DNA of 64,000 bases from Parazoarcus communis SWub3 = DSM 12120 (GTDB lineage: Bacteria > Pseudomonadota > Gammaproteobacteria > Burkholderiales > Rhodocyclaceae). Below, piece by piece: positions 55,907 to 64,000 of the stretch. The notes beneath the pieces were generated by a model, which did not search any database, was not told the origin of the DNA, and worked only from the letters and a program-made list of their open reading frames with translations. The position numbers were made by a program, and so were the translations under genes. How positions within the stretch are numbered: the stretch's first letter is position 1; the number at the start of each line of letters is the position of its first letter. The stretch is taken from positions 124,001 through 188,000 of the forward strand of contig NZ_QKOE01000004.1 in assembly GCF_003226565.1 (NCBI RefSeq), in the 5' to 3' direction.

Positions 55907-57175
55907 ATGAACGATCGTCTTGCTACCGTCGCTACGCTCGCGGTCAATGGGCCGCGCCTGTGGCAGTCGCTGATGGAGCTGGGGCAGTTGGGGGCCACCG
56001 AAAAGGGCGGCGTGTGCCGTCTGGCGCTGACCGAGCTTGACCGTCAGGCGCGTGACCTGTTTGTGGCCTGGTGCCAGGCAGAGGGCTGCAGCATCCGGAT
56101 CGATCAGATCGGCAACATCTTCGCGCGCCGCCCCGGTGTGCGCGACGATCTGCCGGCGATCGGTACCGGCAGTCATATCGACACCCAGCCCACTGGCGGC
56201 AAGTTTGATGGCAATTATGGTGTGATGGCGGGGCTCGAAGTCCTGCGCACCCTCAATCAGCACGGTGTACGTACCGAAGCGCCGATCGAGGTCTGTGTCT
56301 GGACCAATGAAGAGGGCTCGCGTTTTGTGCCGGTGATGATGGGCTCCGGCGTGTATTGCGATGCCTTCACGCTGGAGCATGCGCTGACCCGCTCCGATCA
56401 CGAGGGTGTGACCGTGCGCGAAGCGCTGGCGGCGATTGGCTATGCCGGAGACGTGCCAGCAGCGGTCAGTGCGGGTGCGCCCCGCTTTGGCGCCTATTTC
56501 GAAGCGCATATCGAGCAGGGGCCGGTGCTGGAAGATGCCGGTATCGTCATCGGTGCGGTCACCGGGGCACTGGGCCAGCGTTGGTACGATGTGGTCGTCA
56601 GCGGCATGGAGGCACATGCCGGCCCGACGCCGATGGGCTTGCGCAAGGATGCGCTGTTTGCCGCCACGCACCTGATGCAGGAGGTGGTGAATATCGCCAT
56701 GGCGCACCAGCCCAATGGTCGCGGCACGGTGGGTTGCGTACATGTGCATCCGAACTCCCGCAATGTGATTCCGGGCAAGGTCGAGTTCACCGTCGATTTC
56801 CGCCATGCAGACGACGCGGGCCTGCTGGCGATGGATGCCGCCTTACGTCAGGCTGCGGCCGAACTGAGCGGGCGTTTTCCGGTTCAGGTCAATGTCGAGC
56901 AGGTGGTGTATTTCGAGCCAGTCGCCTTCACGCCCGCCCTGGTCGAGGCGATCCGCACCGGGGCGGACCGCGCCGGCTGCCGTCATCTCGACATTGTCAG
57001 CGGTGCAGGCCACGATGCGGTCTATGTGGCACGTACTGCACCGACGGCGATGATCTTCGTGCCGTGCAAGGATGGCATCTCGCACAACGAGATCGAGGAC
57101 GCCGACCCCACCCATCTCGAGGCCGGGGCAAACGTGCTGCTGCATGCGATGCTGGAGCGGGCCGGGGTGGTCTGA
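55907..57175 (+). CDS. N-carbamoyl-amino-acid hydrolase / beta-ureidopropionase
   Basis: This 422-residue M20-type dizinc amidohydrolase (hydantoinase/carbamoylase family) has GTGSHIDTQPTGGKFDGNYG, WTNEEGSRFVPVMMGSGV and a final SGAGHDAVYVA...CKDGISHNE region. It hydrolyses N-carbamoyl amino acids, plausibly N-carbamoyl-beta-alanine to beta-alanine, CO2 and NH3. That product is the substrate of the upstream transaminase. The ATG at 55907 is 14 bases after mmsA. Dihydropyrimidine dehydrogenase and dihydropyrimidinase are not in the window. Confidence 0.85.
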   Translation: MNDRLATVATLAVNGPRLWQSLMELGQLGATEKGGVCRLALTELDRQARDLFVAWCQAEGCSIRIDQIGNIFARRPGVRDDLPAIGTGSHIDTQPTGGKFDGNYGVMAGLEVLRTLNQHGVRTEAPIEVCVWTNEEGSRFVPVMMGSGVYCDAFTLEHALTRSDHEGVTVREALAAIGYAGDVPAAVSAGAPRFGAYFEAHIEQGPVLEDAGIVIGAVTGALGQRWYDVVVSGMEAHAGPTPMGLRKDALFAATHLMQEVVNIAMAHQPNGRGTVGCVHVHPNSRNVIPGKVEFTVDFRHADDAGLLAMDAALRQAAAELSGRFPVQVNVEQVVYFEPVAFTPALVEAIRTGADRAGCRHLDIVSGAGHDAVYVARTAPTAMIFVPCKDGISHNEIEDADPTHLEAGANVLLHAMLERAGVV

Positions 57176-57250
57176 CGATCGTGGCGGCATCGCTCGGGTG
57201 ACGCCACGATAGCGACACGGTTGGCATGCGGTTGATATGGAAGACTGAAA

Positions 57251-57279
57251 CGGGGGCGCTCTTCTTGAAGACGTCCCCG
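57251..57279. terminator. Hairpin between convergent hydrolase and amidase genes
   Basis: CGGGGGCGCTCTTC-tt-GAAGACGTCCCCG forms a long stem with one mismatch and one bulge. It lies between two convergent stops and could end transcription from both sides. Confidence 0.55.
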
Positions 57280-57292
57280 CTCTTGCATTGCC

Positions 57293-58480
57293 TCACTGGC
57301 CTTGAGCGATTCTACGCGCCATGTCGATCAAGCTGCGATCGCTTCCCGCCGGGCCGAGCAGCGACAGGCCCAGCGGGGCGCCGTTGCGGCGGGTGAGAGG
57401 CATCGACAGTTGCGGAAAGCCTGACAGGCCGGCGAGGCTGAGCAGTTTGATCGCGTTGTTGCGATAGTCTTCCAGCGTGCTCTCGTCGGCGTCGCGCAGG
57501 GGGGCGATGTCGGGCATTGTCGGCAGCACCAGCACGCCATCGTGACCCAGCAGATCGGCCAGCACTGCGGTGACTTCGCGGCGGATGGCCCAGGATGATT
57601 CGAACTGGGCGTCGGTCACCTCCTTGGAGAAAGCAAAGCGTTCACGCACGCCCGGGCCGAGTGCCAGGCCGTGAGTTTCGATCAGCTCACCATCGGTCAG
57701 CCAGGCTTCACGACCCTGGATGTAACGAAAGGCCCAGTAGTTGCGCTCAAACCCTTGTGGCGCCATCAGCACCTCGGCTGCCTTGCCGAACAGGGTTTCG
57801 ATGCGGGTCAGCGCGGGGCGCAGGGCTGTGACGACCTCGGCGTCCAGCAGGCCCCAGCCATCGGTCGGGGTCAGCAGTCGCGGCATCGCCGGCAGCGGTG
57901 CGGTGTCCTCGCCAAGCAACACGGCACCGACGCGGGCAAAGGTTTCTGCGTCGCGGGTAAAGTAGCCGCAGGTATCGAAACTGGGGGCCAGATCCAGTGT
58001 GGCATCCAGGCTGATGCGGCTGTGGGTGGGGCGCAGACCGAACAGGCCGCAGTGGCTGGCCGGACAGCGGACCGAGCCGCCAGTGTCGGAGCCCAGGGCA
58101 AAGTCGACCAGACCATTGGAGACGGCGGCGGCCGAGCCGGACGACGAACCGCCGGTGATGCGATCCGGCGCTCCGCCATTGATCGGCGCGCCAAAGTGCG
58201 CGTTGATGCCATTCATCGAAAATGCGAGTTCGTCGGTGTAGGTCTTGCCCAGGCAGTAAGCACCAGCGTCCAGCAGGTGCTGGACGACCGCCGCACTTCG
58301 GGTCTTGATGCCGGACAGTGCAAGCACATGCGGGTTGCCGCCGCCAGTCGGGTAGCCGGCAACATCGAACAGATCCTTGACGGCAAAGCTGAGGCCGGCG
58401 AGCGGACCGTTGGCGGCGTGGGGCAGTACCACCCCGGGGTAGGGGACGAAGGCGTGAGCGGGGTCTTTATCGAGCAGCAT
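57293..58480 (-). CDS. Amidase signature enzyme
   Basis: This 395-residue amidase has the Ser-cisSer-Lys triad K35 (FAVKDLFDV), S112 in GGSSSGSAAAV and S136 in DTGGSVRCP, with the normal 24-residue spacing between the serines. It hydrolyses an amide to acid and ammonia. It starts at 58480 as the last gene of the Dpp/Opp-type transporter operon, so the transported compound may be its substrate. The exact substrate is not evident. Confidence 0.85.
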   Translation of the reverse strand: MLLDKDPAHAFVPYPGVVLPHAANGPLAGLSFAVKDLFDVAGYPTGGGNPHVLALSGIKTRSAAVVQHLLDAGAYCLGKTYTDELAFSMNGINAHFGAPINGGAPDRITGGSSSGSAAAVSNGLVDFALGSDTGGSVRCPASHCGLFGLRPTHSRISLDATLDLAPSFDTCGYFTRDAETFARVGAVLLGEDTAPLPAMPRLLTPTDGWGLLDAEVVTALRPALTRIETLFGKAAEVLMAPQGFERNYWAFRYIQGREAWLTDGELIETHGLALGPGVRERFAFSKEVTDAQFESSWAIRREVTAVLADLLGHDGVLVLPTMPDIAPLRDADESTLEDYRNNAIKLLSLAGLSGFPQLSMPLTRRNGAPLGLSLLGPAGSDRSLIDMARRIAQGQ

Positions 58481-58502
58481 CGGAGTCTCTGGGGTGGGGC
58501 GC

Positions 58503-59564
58503 TCAATCAGCCAGCGCAGGGCTGAGGGTGTCGGGCGCAGTGTCGTGGTTCCGGTCCATCGCGCCAACGGTGGCATCGGTACGCAGGCAGCGGACCTGAT
58601 GTGAAGGGCTGATCGCGACGGCTTCCGGCCGGGTCTGCAGACAGGCGGGTTGTGCATAGGCGCAGCGCTCGGCAAAGGCACAGCCCACCGGCAGGTTGGC
58701 AAGATCTGGTGGGGAGCCCGGGATACTGGCCAGTCGCGCGCCTTTGGTCATGGCACCATCGGCACGCGCCTGCATCAGTGCCAGGGTATAGGGGTGGCGC
58801 GGGTTGCGGATGACTTCGCGGGTCGGGCCTTCTTCGACGATGCGGCCGCCGTACATCACCGCGAAACGGTCGGCCACTTCCACCGCGGCGCCCATGTCGT
58901 GGGTGACGAAGAGGATGGCCAGGCCGAGTTCGCGCTGGAGTTCGCGCAGCAGCAACAGGATCTGGATCTGAACGGTGGCGTCGAGCGCGGTGGTCGGTTC
59001 GTCGGCGAGCAGGACTTGCGGCTTGCACGCCAGGGCAAGCGCGATCATCGCGCGCTGACGCATGCCACCGGACATCTCGTGTGGATAGGCGTCCAGGCGC
59101 CGTTCCGGGCTGGGAATGCGCACGCGCTCGAACAGTTCGAGGGCGCGCTTGCGTGCGTCCTCCTTGCTGATCGCTTCGTGGCGACGGATGGATTCGACGA
59201 TCTGCGCGCCCACCGTATACACCGGGTCGAGCGCCAGCAGCGGTTCCTGAAAGATCATCGACGCCACCTTGCCGCGGTAATCTGCCAGCGCCTTGCTGCC
59301 CAGCGCCAGCACGTCGTGGCCGGCGATGTCGATACGGCCGTCGATACGGGTGCGGCGCTCCGGGTGCAGGCGCAGCAGCGAGCGCAGGGTCACGCTCTTG
59401 CCCGAGCCGGATTCGCCGATCAGCGCGACCGACTCGCCGCGCGCCACACTCAGATCGACACCATTGACCGCCTCCACCGGCTTTTTACCGCCGGTAAAGG
59501 TGACGCGCAGGTCGCGTACCGAGACAATGGGGGAGGCGGTCGGGTTTGAATGGGATTCGCTCAT
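58503..59564 (-). CDS. Dpp/Opp-type ABC transporter ATP-binding protein (D type)
   Basis: This 353-residue ATPase has Walker A GESGSGKS (about 51-58), MSGGMRQRAMIALALACKP, Walker B LLADEPTTALD and the C-terminal Cys-containing oligopeptide-type extension. The start at 59564 has GGAGG 5 bases upstream; an ATG at 59579 overlaps the previous stop but lacks that site. It pairs with the F-type ATPase next to it. Confidence 0.9.
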   Translation of the reverse strand: MSESHSNPTASPIVSVRDLRVTFTGGKKPVEAVNGVDLSVARGESVALIGESGSGKSVTLRSLLRLHPERRTRIDGRIDIAGHDVLALGSKALADYRGKVASMIFQEPLLALDPVYTVGAQIVESIRRHEAISKEDARKRALELFERVRIPSPERRLDAYPHEMSGGMRQRAMIALALACKPQVLLADEPTTALDATVQIQILLLLRELQRELGLAILFVTHDMGAAVEVADRFAVMYGGRIVEEGPTREVIRNPRHPYTLALMQARADGAMTKGARLASIPGSPPDLANLPVGCAFAERCAYAQPACLQTRPEAVAISPSHQVRCLRTDATVGAMDRNHDTAPDTLSPALAD

Positions 59565-59575
59565 GTCGCCTCCAG

Positions 59576-60652
59576 TCATGCGGCGTAGATCGCGGCGCGG
59601 GCATCCGAATGTCCGCTACCGGGTTCATGGATCAGGCAGGCTGCCTCGCGCCCGTTTTCGGACTCCAGACTCGGAACCTGTTGCGCACATACCGCTTCGG
59701 CATGGGGGCAGCGGGTATGGAAGCGGCAACCCGGTGGTGGGTCGATCGGGTTGGGGGGGTCGCCCGCAAGCGGGGCTTCTTCGGTGCGGTGGTCCGGGTC
59801 CATTGACGGCATCGACGACAGCAAGGCCCGGGTGTAGGGATGCAGGGGGCGCTCGAACAATGCCTCGGCCGGACCCGTTTCCGCGACCTTGCCGAGATAC
59901 ATCACCATGACGCGGTCGGAAATGTAGCGCACCACGTGCAGGTCGTGGCTGATGAAGATGTAGGTGAGGCCGAACTCGTCCTTCAGGTCCATCAGCAGGT
60001 TCAGTACCTGGGCTTCGACCGATTTGTCGAGTGCCGAGACCGCTTCGTCGAGGATCACCAGGCGGGGTTCGGACGCCAGTGCGCGGGCAATATTCACGCG
60101 CTGACGCTGGCCGCCGGAGAGTTCATGCGGATAGCGCTCGGCGAAGCGGCTGGGCTCCAGTCCGACACGCGCAAGCAGGTCGCGGGCGCGGGTGAGCGCT
60201 TCACGCTTGGGCACGCCATGCACCTGCGGGCCGAAGGCGATCGAATCCTGGATGGTCAGGCGCGGGTTCAGCGACGAGTAGCTGTCCTGGAACACCATCT
60301 GCACCTGGCGACGGTATTCGCGCAGCGGCAGGGCCGGCGACCCGACGGTTTCGCCGTTGAACACGATCTCGCCTGCCGAGGGCTCGATCAGGTGCATCAG
60401 CAGGCGTGCCGTGGTGGATTTGCCACAGCCGGATTCGCCAACCACGCCCAGGGTCTCACCTTTCAGCACCTTGAAGTCGACGCCGTCGACCGCGCGCACG
60501 ACCTTGCCGCCGCCGTTGAGGGTTTCGAGAAAGCTCTTCTTCAGGTCGAAATGCTTGACCAGTTTCTTTACCGTCAGCAGTGGCTGGGCCGGGCCGCCAC
60601 GGTCGCCGTGAGGGTCTGCGCCGATGTGCTCGACGCTGATGCCGATACTCAT
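59576..60652 (-). CDS. Dpp/Opp-type ABC transporter ATP-binding protein (F type)
   Basis: This 358-residue ATPase has [33 protein letters not shown] and [20 protein letters not shown]. The C-terminal [14 protein letters not shown] segment carries the cysteine-rich extension that binds an iron-sulfur cluster in some homologues. It works with the D-type ATPase and the two permeases. Confidence 0.9.
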   Translation of the reverse strand: MSIGISVEHIGADPHGDRGGPAQPLLTVKKLVKHFDLKKSFLETLNGGGKVVRAVDGVDFKVLKGETLGVVGESGCGKSTTARLLMHLIEPSAGEIVFNGETVGSPALPLREYRRQVQMVFQDSYSSLNPRLTIQDSIAFGPQVHGVPKREALTRARDLLARVGLEPSRFAERYPHELSGGQRQRVNIARALASEPRLVILDEAVSALDKSVEAQVLNLLMDLKDEFGLTYIFISHDLHVVRYISDRVMVMYLGKVAETGPAEALFERPLHPYTRALLSSMPSMDPDHRTEEAPLAGDPPNPIDPPPGCRFHTRCPHAEAVCAQQVPSLESENGREAACLIHEPGSGHSDARAAIYAA

Positions 60653-60668
60653 GTCTGGGCCTCCGGTT

Positions 60669-61565
60669 TCAGTTCTTGACGTCCATGGCCGAGCGCAGGC
60701 TGTCGGACAGGAGGTTGAAGGAGATCGAGGTGATGAAGATCATCAGGCCGGGCAGGGCAGCAACCCAGGGTTGGGTGTAGATCGCCGTGCGCAGGGTGTT
60801 GAGCATCAGGCCCCATTCCGGCTCCGGCGGCTTCACCCCCAGGCCGAGGAAGGACAGGCCGGAGGCCAGGATCATCGACACCGCGATCAGGCTGGTGGAG
60901 TACACAAAGATCGGCCCCAGCACATTGCCCAGCACATGTACACGGACAATGGTGAAGGCCTCTGCACCGGAGGCACGGGCGGCCTCCACATAGTCGCGAC
61001 TGCGCACCTGGGTGGTGACGCTCTCTGCGACCCGTGCGATCGGCGGGATGAATACGATGGTCAGCGACAGCAGCGCGTTGCCGATGCCGGCGCCCAGTGC
61101 GCCCGACAACGCGATCGCCAGCAGTACCGAGGGGAAGGCATACAGCACGTCGATGGTGCGCATGATCAGCGTGTTGACCAGTCCGCCGGCGTAGCCGGCA
61201 AGAATGCCGATGCCACTGCCGATGACAAAGGCGATCAGGACCGGGGTGATGCCCATGAACAGCGACAGACGGGCGCCAACCATCAGCCGCGACAGCATGT
61301 CACGACCGAGCTCGTCCGTGCCAAGCAGGTAGTTCTCGAAACCGATCGGCTTCAGGCGCTTCAGCATCGAGGCCTGGTAGGGGTCGTGCGGTGTCAGCAA
61401 CGGCGCAAAGAGTGCCATCGCGACCAGCAACAGCAGCACGATGGCGGCGCCGATTGCGACCGGATCGCGTGCCAGCTTGCGCAGCACGCCGGTCCAGAAC
61501 CCTGCCGAGCGCTCATAGGGCGTGTTGGCCGCCACAGCGGCCGGGGCGGTGATCGCGGTACTCAT
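60669..61565 (-). CDS. Dpp/Opp-type ABC transporter permease (C type)
   Basis: This 298-residue permease starts MSTAITAPAAVA and has about six membrane helices. The coupling segment EAARASGAEAFTIVRVHVLGN is typical of BPD-type transporters. The start overlaps the preceding permease gene by ATGA. Confidence 0.9.
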   Translation of the reverse strand: MSTAITAPAAVAANTPYERSAGFWTGVLRKLARDPVAIGAAIVLLLLVAMALFAPLLTPHDPYQASMLKRLKPIGFENYLLGTDELGRDMLSRLMVGARLSLFMGITPVLIAFVIGSGIGILAGYAGGLVNTLIMRTIDVLYAFPSVLLAIALSGALGAGIGNALLSLTIVFIPPIARVAESVTTQVRSRDYVEAARASGAEAFTIVRVHVLGNVLGPIFVYSTSLIAVSMILASGLSFLGLGVKPPEPEWGLMLNTLRTAIYTQPWVAALPGLMIFITSISFNLLSDSLRSAMDVKN

Positions 61566-62515
61566 GATCGCTGGATCCTCGGGTCGATGGTGGTCTGGAC
61601 GACGTCCACCAGCAGGTTGAGCAGCACGAAGAACATCGCCAGCACGAGGATGGTGCCCTGCAGCAGCGGCAGGTCGCGCTGGAAGATTGCGGAGTTGAGC
61701 AGGAAGCCGGTGCCGGGCCACGAGAACACGGTTTCAATCAGGATCGAGCCGCCGAGCAGGTAGCCCAGTTGCAGGCCCATGACTGCCAGCGCAGTCGGCG
61801 CAGCGTTCTTGACCACATGCAGGAAGATGCCGGTGTCGGTCATGCCCTTGGCCTTGAGGCCGACGACGAACTCCTGCGCCAGGATGTCGGCGACCAGCGC
61901 ACGCACGGTGCGCGCGATGATGCCCATCGGGATCACCGACATGGTGATTGCGGGCAGGATCATGAACTGGATGTGTTCCCAGTCCCACGCCCAGGCATCC
62001 GAGCCGCCGGGGCCGGCGCCGGTGGCGGGCAGCCAGGCCAGCCAGGATGAGAAGATGATCACCATCACCATGCCCAGCCAGTAGTGCGGCACGCTGACGC
62101 CGAGCACCGACAATGCCGAGGCGGCACGGTCCACCCACGAGTTGCTGAAGTAGCCGGCGACGAAGCCGAACAGGCTACCCAGCACGAAGCCGATCAGCGT
62201 GGCCAGGCAGGCCAGCATCAGGGTATTGCCAACCGCCTTGAACACCTCTTCGGCAACGGGCCGGCCAGATGCGATCGAAGTGCCCAGATCGCCCTGCAGC
62301 GCACGCCACAGCCAGGTAAAGAATTGCTCCGGCCATGAGCGGTCGAAGCCGTACAGTGTCATCAGCTGGCGCTGCAACTCGGCCGAGGCGTCGGGCGGCA
62401 GGATGGCCACCAGTGGATCACCCGGCGAGATATGCACCAGCAGGAAACAGAAAAAGGCCACCCCGAGCATGATCGGGATGGTGTAGACGATGCGTCTGAG
62501 CAGGTAGAAGATCAT
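61562..62515 (-). CDS. Dpp/Opp-type ABC transporter permease (B type)
   Basis: This 317-residue permease begins MIFYLLRRIVYTIPIMLGVA and has the family segment FLLVHISPGDPLVAILPPDA. ARTVRALVADILAQEFVVGL forms the ATPase contact. It lies 171 bases after the binding-protein gene, with a hairpin between them. Confidence 0.9.
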   Translation of the reverse strand: MIFYLLRRIVYTIPIMLGVAFFCFLLVHISPGDPLVAILPPDASAELQRQLMTLYGFDRSWPEQFFTWLWRALQGDLGTSIASGRPVAEEVFKAVGNTLMLACLATLIGFVLGSLFGFVAGYFSNSWVDRAASALSVLGVSVPHYWLGMVMVIIFSSWLAWLPATGAGPGGSDAWAWDWEHIQFMILPAITMSVIPMGIIARTVRALVADILAQEFVVGLKAKGMTDTGIFLHVVKNAAPTALAVMGLQLGYLLGGSILIETVFSWPGTGFLLNSAIFQRDLPLLQGTILVLAMFFVLLNLLVDVVQTTIDPRIQRS

Positions 62516-62632
62516 CGGAAGCTCCGCGTCCTTGTGGGTTGGGGGCAGCGGTGGGGCGGCGTCTGGGCTGATCAGTAGGCCAGGTAGCCGCCCGGGTCGG
62601 GCGCGCGGCGGGGTTTCCGCCTGCAGGTCCGT

Positions 62633-62679
62633 CAGGAGGAGCGGGCCAATTCCCTTGCGGGACCGGCCGGTTCCTCCTG
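62633..62679 (-). other. Inverted repeat between binding-protein and permease genes
   Basis: CAGGAGGAGCGGGCC and GGCCGGTTCCTCCTG are imperfect arms around a 17-base loop, just downstream of the binding-protein stop. Such hairpins often keep the binding-protein mRNA more abundant than that of the permeases. Confidence 0.5.
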
Positions 62680-62686
62680 TTAGGAC

Positions 62687-64000
62687 TTAGTCGATCTTCA
62701 TTGGGGCGATGTCGATGAACCAGCTCTTGGGCTGGACCACGTTCTTCACCTTGGGCGACATCGCACGCGGGCCAACATCGTGCGCGATCCACACGAAGGG
62801 TGCCTCTTCCACCACCCGGGCATGCAGCCTGGCCAGTGCGGCGTCACGCGCCTTGTCGTCGAAGGCGGTGCGGGCGTCGGCAATCAGCTTGTCGAACTCC
62901 TCGTTGCCGAAGTAGCCCCAGTTGTTGGAAACCGGCGGCACGGTCTTGGTGCTGATGAAACGCACCATGGCAAAGAAGGGGTCCATGGCGGCGTAGCTGA
63001 TGTTGACCGCGTGCGAGCCGTTGGCCGACGGATCCTTCGCCCCCTTGCGCCAGTTGGTAAACAGCGTGTTCCACTCGATGACGTCGAACTCGACATCGAA
63101 GAAGCACTGCTTGAGGCTTTGCTGCACGTATTCGTTCATCGGCAGCGGCTGCATCTGACCCGAACCGGAGGCCGAGATCTGCACCTTGACCTTGACCGGT
63201 TTGGCGGCGGAATAACCGGCTTCGGCCATCAGCTTCTTGGCCTCGGCGGGATCAAAGCGGATGTCGAACTTGGGATTGCCCCACCACGGGTGGCCGGGTT
63301 CGACCGTACCCTTGGGGATGCCCATCATGCCGCCCAGCATCTGCTTGAGCTCCTCACGGTTCACACACAGGTTGGCGGCGTGGCGTACGCGTTTGTCCAG
63401 CCACGGCGAGCCTTCGGCGAAGGACAGCTGCCACGGCCACACATGCGGCTGCGGGTTGCTGTGGATGACGAAGCCGCGTTTCCTGATCTGGTCCATGGCG
63501 TCGGGCGAGGGCGCCTCGATCCAGTCCACCTGGCCGGACAGCAGCGCGGCGGTGCGGGCGTTGGCCTCGGGCAGCGGCACCATGACCACCTTGTCGATGG
63601 TGGGGGTACGCTTCGGATCCCAGTAGGCGGTGTTCTTGACCATTTCCAGACGTTCACGTGGCACGAAGCGGCTCATCTTGAAAGGGCCGCTGCCGGAAGC
63701 GTCCGCAGCAAAGGCCACCCAGGCCTGCTTGGCGCGTTCGGCCGGGTCGGTCACGGTCGCAGGAACGGCCGCTAGCTTGGCCTCCCAGTGCGCAGGGGAG
63801 GCCATGAACAGATTGGTCAGGTTGAGCGGCAGGAAGGCATCGGGCTCGGAGGTGGTGAGCTCGACGGTGAGGTCGTCGATCTTCTTTGCGCTGCGCAGCG
63901 TCGGCATGCGCGAGGCGGTGACGCCGACCTGGCTGGCGTCGAAGTGCTTGGCTTCCTTGTCCAGCACCTTCTGCACGTTCCACACCACGGCATCGGCGTT
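62687..64000 (-). CDS. Dpp/Opp-type periplasmic substrate-binding protein, N-terminus missing
   Basis: The 3' 437 codons of a family 5 extracellular solute-binding protein lie in the window; the start is beyond position 64000. Segments such as VVWNVQKVLDKEA, FMSRFVPRERLEMVKNTAYW-like and CVNREELKQMLGG are typical of DppA/OppA/NikA-type proteins. It is the first gene of the operon. The ligand could be a peptide, amide or related compound. Confidence 0.88.
   Translation of the reverse strand, partial: NADAVVWNVQKVLDKEAKHFDASQVGVTASRMPTLRSAKKIDDLTVELTTSEPDAFLPLNLTNLFMASPAHWEAKLAAVPATVTDPAERAKQAWVAFAADASGSGPFKMSRFVPRERLEMVKNTAYWDPKRTPTIDKVVMVPLPEANARTAALLSGQVDWIEAPSPDAMDQIRKRGFVIHSNPQPHVWPWQLSFAEGSPWLDKRVRHAANLCVNREELKQMLGGMMGIPKGTVEPGHPWWGNPKFDIRFDPAEAKKLMAEAGYSAAKPVKVKVQISASGSGQMQPLPMNEYVQQSLKQCFFDVEFDVIEWNTLFTNWRKGAKDPSANGSHAVNISYAAMDPFFAMVRFISTKTVPPVSNNWGYFGNEEFDKLIADARTAFDDKARDAALARLHARVVEEAPFVWIAHDVGPRAMSPKVKNVVQPKSWFIDIAPMKID

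Overview
This 64 kb window is high-GC DNA from a betaproteobacterium, most likely a Rhodocyclales member of the Thauera/Azoarcus/Aromatoleum group. That placement rests on a five-gene tungsten aldehyde oxidoreductase operon (aorABCDE), PQQ-alcohol-dehydrogenase cytochrome genes, an aerobic cobalamin operon and gene orders typical of the group (rpsP-rimM-trmD-rplS, pepA-holC-valS, divergent lptFG). No rRNA, tRNA, CRISPR array or intact insertion sequence was seen.

Region 1 (1-12.9 kb) is an alcohol/aldehyde oxidation and tungsten module. It holds a PedF-type cytochrome c550 (minus strand), a divergent AcoR-like sigma54 activator, aorABCDE, a FecA-like TonB-dependent receptor, the membrane and ATPase parts of a tungstate ABC transporter (tupBC, no tupA) and a chemoreceptor. 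Sigma54 -24/-12 sequences lie before pedF, before the activator and before the TonB receptor, and a weaker one lies before aorA. One activator may therefore control alcohol oxidation, aldehyde oxidation and metal uptake together.

Region 2 (12.9-23.2 kb) is housekeeping: moaC, the BepA protease, a TusA-like carrier, valS, holC, pepA and lptFG.

Region 3 (23.2-44.7 kb) is a vitamin B12 region. A minus-strand uptake set (btuB, an uncharacterised gene, btuF, btuC, btuD) and a plus-strand synthesis operon (cobO-cobW-cobN-chelatase-cbiM-like-cobGHIJ, cobL-E-M-F, with cobK inverted inside it) diverge from about 29 kb. Each arm has its own cobalamin riboswitch and promoter. The CobN partner gene carries a textbook dnaX-type programmed -1 frameshift signal (A AAA AAG at 35995-36001, an SD-like GAGG upstream, a 19-bp hairpin downstream). 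One gene would thus encode both a short AAA+ subunit and an AAA+-VWA fusion. This is the most striking element of the window.

Region 4 (44.8-51.8 kb) has the rpsP-rimM-trmD-rplS operon, a conserved protein with a PilZ-type RxxxR...NxSxxG motif, a WrbA-like flavoprotein, a DUF2069-like membrane protein and leuA.

Region 5 (51.8-52.7 kb) is an AT-rich orphan type VI secretion effector/immunity pair (Tae4/Tai4).

Region 6 (53-64 kb) contains an omega-amino acid:pyruvate transaminase, methylmalonate-semialdehyde dehydrogenase and an N-carbamoyl-amino-acid hydrolase on the plus strand. These converge on an amidase plus a complete Dpp/Opp-type ABC transporter on the minus strand. Together they suggest uptake and breakdown of beta-alanine-type or ureido compounds to acetyl-CoA/propionyl-CoA.
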